Source of the DNA: UBA8290 sp964230965
GTDB taxonomy: Bacteria > Bacillota_I > Bacilli_A > Acholeplasmatales > Acholeplasmataceae
Assembly (NCBI GenBank): GCA_964230965.1
Contig: CAXRJA010000059.1
Span: 1 to 6,219, forward strand
DNA length: 6,219 nt
Reading direction: 5' to 3'
Part shown: piece after piece, positions 4,684 to 6,219 of the stretch
Layout: each line of letters starts with the position of its first letter
Position numbering within the stretch: the stretch's first letter is position 1
Translations under genes and position numbers: made by a program
The notes under the pieces: model-generated
Databases searched by the model: none
What the model was told of the DNA's origin: nothing
The model's input: the letters and a program-made list of their open reading frames with translations, nothing else

Positions 4684-6219
4684 ATAAACTAAGATCATCT
4701 ACATGATTTAAATATGCTTTAAGGGGCTCTAATAATTGTTTGATCATGCCTTGTTTAAACGGTAATGGTAGCTGATGTGATTCTAATATAGATGAAAATG
4801 TCATTGAACCACCCACTCGACATACACTCAAGTAAGTTTTAAGTGCTGCTTCTTTATCCACACGATAAGCATGCCAAAAATAGAACGCAACCACTTGCGC
4901 AAGTGTGTAATCAATATAATAAAATGGATCTGAAAACACATGTATTTGTCTGTACCAAAATGTCCCTTTATTTAAAAAGATATCATCATCATAATCTTTA
5001 TAAGGTAAATATCTTTTTTCTAATGTTCTAAAAATTGTCTTTCTTTCTGCTTTTGATAACTGAGGTTTATTATAAACTTCATGTTGAAAATGATCGATAA
5101 GAGCGCCATAAGGTAAAAAAGAGATGGACCCTTCTAAATGTTGATAATAATATTTTTGTGTATCCTCTTTAAAAAATAATGTCATCCATGGCCAAGCAAA
5201 AAATTCCATACTCATTGAGTGAATTTCAGCTGCCTCAAGTGTGGGATGTCTATATTCAGGGATTAAATCTTTAGATAAATACATTTGAAGTGCATGTCCA
5301 GCTTCATGTGTTAATACATCCACATCATGGGCTGTGCCATTAAAGTTTGCAAAGATAAATGGATACCCATAGTCAGGAATCAAGGTAGCATAACCACCAG
5401 ACTCTTTATTTTCTTTACTATCTAAATCCAGTAGTTCATGGTCTAACATAAATTCAAAAAAATCATGAATGGTATTATCCATTGCCTGATACATCTGTGA
5501 TCCAGCTTCTAACAACATTTTTTTATCACCTTTAGGTTTCGCAGATCCACTTAAAAATTTAATGCCTAAATCATAACTTTTAATTGCATTTAAACCTAAT
5601 CTTTTTTCTTGTCTTTGTATCAGTGTTTTTACATATGGAACAACATCTTCTTCTATTTGTTTTCGATACACTTCAACATCTTGTTGATCATAATCTAAAC
5701 GTCCAAGACGATCATAACCAAGTTGAATAAAGTTTTCATAGCCTAAGGCTAAGGCGATCTCATGTCTTATTTTGATAAGCTTCTCATAGATATCATCTAG
5801 TGCCTCTTCTTTTGTTTCAAAAAATGAAGAAACAGCGCGTTGTGCATCATGTCTAACGTTTCTATCTAAAGATTGCATGTAAGGTGCCATCTTTGATAAG
5901 TTTAATATTTGACCATCAAACTCAATTCTTGCAGAAGCAATGAGTTTTGAATATTCCGTGACAAGTTTATTTTCAGTCACTAAATGTTCTTTAATAGAGG
6001 CATCAAAGGTTTTCAATTGTTGTTCATACTTCTTAAAAAATAATGCTCCAAATGCTTTCTCTAAAGATTTTCTATCTTCCAAATCAATAACCGTTTGAAT
6101 GACTTTTTGAAATGCTTCTGTAACGCTAGGTCCCTCTTCATCAAAAAAATTTCTTTCACTTTCATAAAAAGGATCCGCAGTGTTTAGAGAATATCGAATA
6201 TAAACAAGTTGTGCCATCG
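4682..6219 (-). CDS. M3-family oligoendopeptidase (PepF-like), 5' end beyond the window
   Basis: This is a zinc metallopeptidase of family M3, of the kind that cleaves short peptides in the cytosol. The visible 511 residues (counted from the Met at 6217) include the zinc-binding HEAGH motif at 304-308, with catalytic Glu305, and the third ligand Glu331 in EAAEIHSMSMEFF (328-340). The conserved DPFYYIDYTLAQ block near the C-terminus (430-441) is characteristic of this subgroup. Full-length relatives are usually about 560-600 residues and have further N-terminal helices before a segment resembling residues 4-25 here. The ATG at 6217..6215 is therefore probably an internal methionine, with the true start to the right of the window. 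No stop lies between it and the edge. The gene converges on the lacI operon and shares its terminator. It has no evident link to maltodextrin use. The family is certain from the motifs. Exact peptide specificity is unknown. Confidence 0.93.
   Translation of the reverse strand, partial: MAQLVYIRYSLNTADPFYESERNFFDEEGPSVTEAFQKVIQTVIDLEDRKSLEKAFGALFFKKYEQQLKTFDASIKEHLVTENKLVTEYSKLIASARIEFDGQILNLSKMAPYMQSLDRNVRHDAQRAVSSFFETKEEALDDIYEKLIKIRHEIALALGYENFIQLGYDRLGRLDYDQQDVEVYRKQIEEDVVPYVKTLIQRQEKRLGLNAIKSYDLGIKFLSGSAKPKGDKKMLLEAGSQMYQAMDNTIHDFFEFMLDHELLDLDSKENKESGGYATLIPDYGYPFIFANFNGTAHDVDVLTHEAGHALQMYLSKDLIPEYRHPTLEAAEIHSMSMEFFAWPWMTLFFKEDTQKYYYQHLEGSISFLPYGALIDHFQHEVYNKPQLSKAERKTIFRTLEKRYLPYKDYDDDIFLNKGTFWYRQIHVFSDPFYYIDYTLAQVVAFYFWHAYRVDKEAALKTYLSVCRVGGSMTFSSILESHQLPLPFKQGMIKQLLEPLKAYLNHVDDLSL

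Noticed and set aside
4843..5031. Rightward open frame antisense to the M3 peptidase
   Set aside because: It lies inside a well-conserved peptidase region and shows no recognisable motif or domain.
6215..6217. ATG as the true start of the M3 peptidase
   Set aside because: Family members are about 50 or more residues longer at the N-terminus and the segment here resembles an internal part of them. The reading frame is open to the window edge.
1..6219. Mobile elements, CRISPR arrays, tRNA or other RNA genes, defence systems
   Set aside because: Reading both strands I found no transposase motifs, direct-repeat arrays, cloverleaf-like segments or phage genes. Nearly all the sequence is accounted for by five housekeeping or catabolic genes.

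Overview
This AT-rich window looks like part of a low-GC Gram-positive or wall-less bacterial chromosome. I infer an Acholeplasma-like mollicute or a close Firmicutes relative, from four things: AT-rich codon use, strong AGGAGG-type ribosome binding sites, SigA-type promoters, and an acyl carrier protein (most other mollicutes have lost fatty-acid synthesis). Tryptophan is written TGG in every gene, and TGA serves as the stop of the GH13 gene, so the standard genetic code applies rather than the Mycoplasma/Spiroplasma code. The genus itself is not proven by the sequence.

Layout from left to right. Positions 1-6 may hold the first two codons of a leftward gene. A leftward acyl carrier protein gene (17-244) has its own perfect-consensus promoter at 276-304. 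A leftward 4-alpha-glucanotransferase gene, malQ (309-1805), follows. A 134-base divergent intergenic region (1806-1939) carries promoters for both directions and a LacI/CcpA-type operator midway between them. A rightward GH13 neopullulanase/cyclomaltodextrinase-type gene (1940-3694) overlaps a rightward LacI-family repressor gene (3691-4659) by four bases. A compact bidirectional terminator (4658-4683) separates that operon from a leftward M3-family oligoendopeptidase gene (4682 to beyond the right edge), whose 5' end lies outside the window.

The central three genes form an intracellular maltodextrin module. The GH13 enzyme hydrolyses maltodextrins or cyclodextrins to short sugars. MalQ disproportionates short maltooligosaccharides, releasing glucose and rebuilding longer chains. 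The LacI-family protein probably senses a sugar and controls both arms through the shared operator. Neither enzyme shows a secretion signal, so substrates must be imported by a transporter that is not in the window. The flanking genes (fatty-acid synthesis carrier, cytosolic peptide breakdown) are housekeeping functions.

I see no mobile element, CRISPR array, RNA gene or defence-like system, and nothing that amounts to an undescribed system. The points of most interest are regulatory: the shared operator, the acpP promoter placed against the malQ stop codon, and the terminator that incorporates both flanking stop codons.
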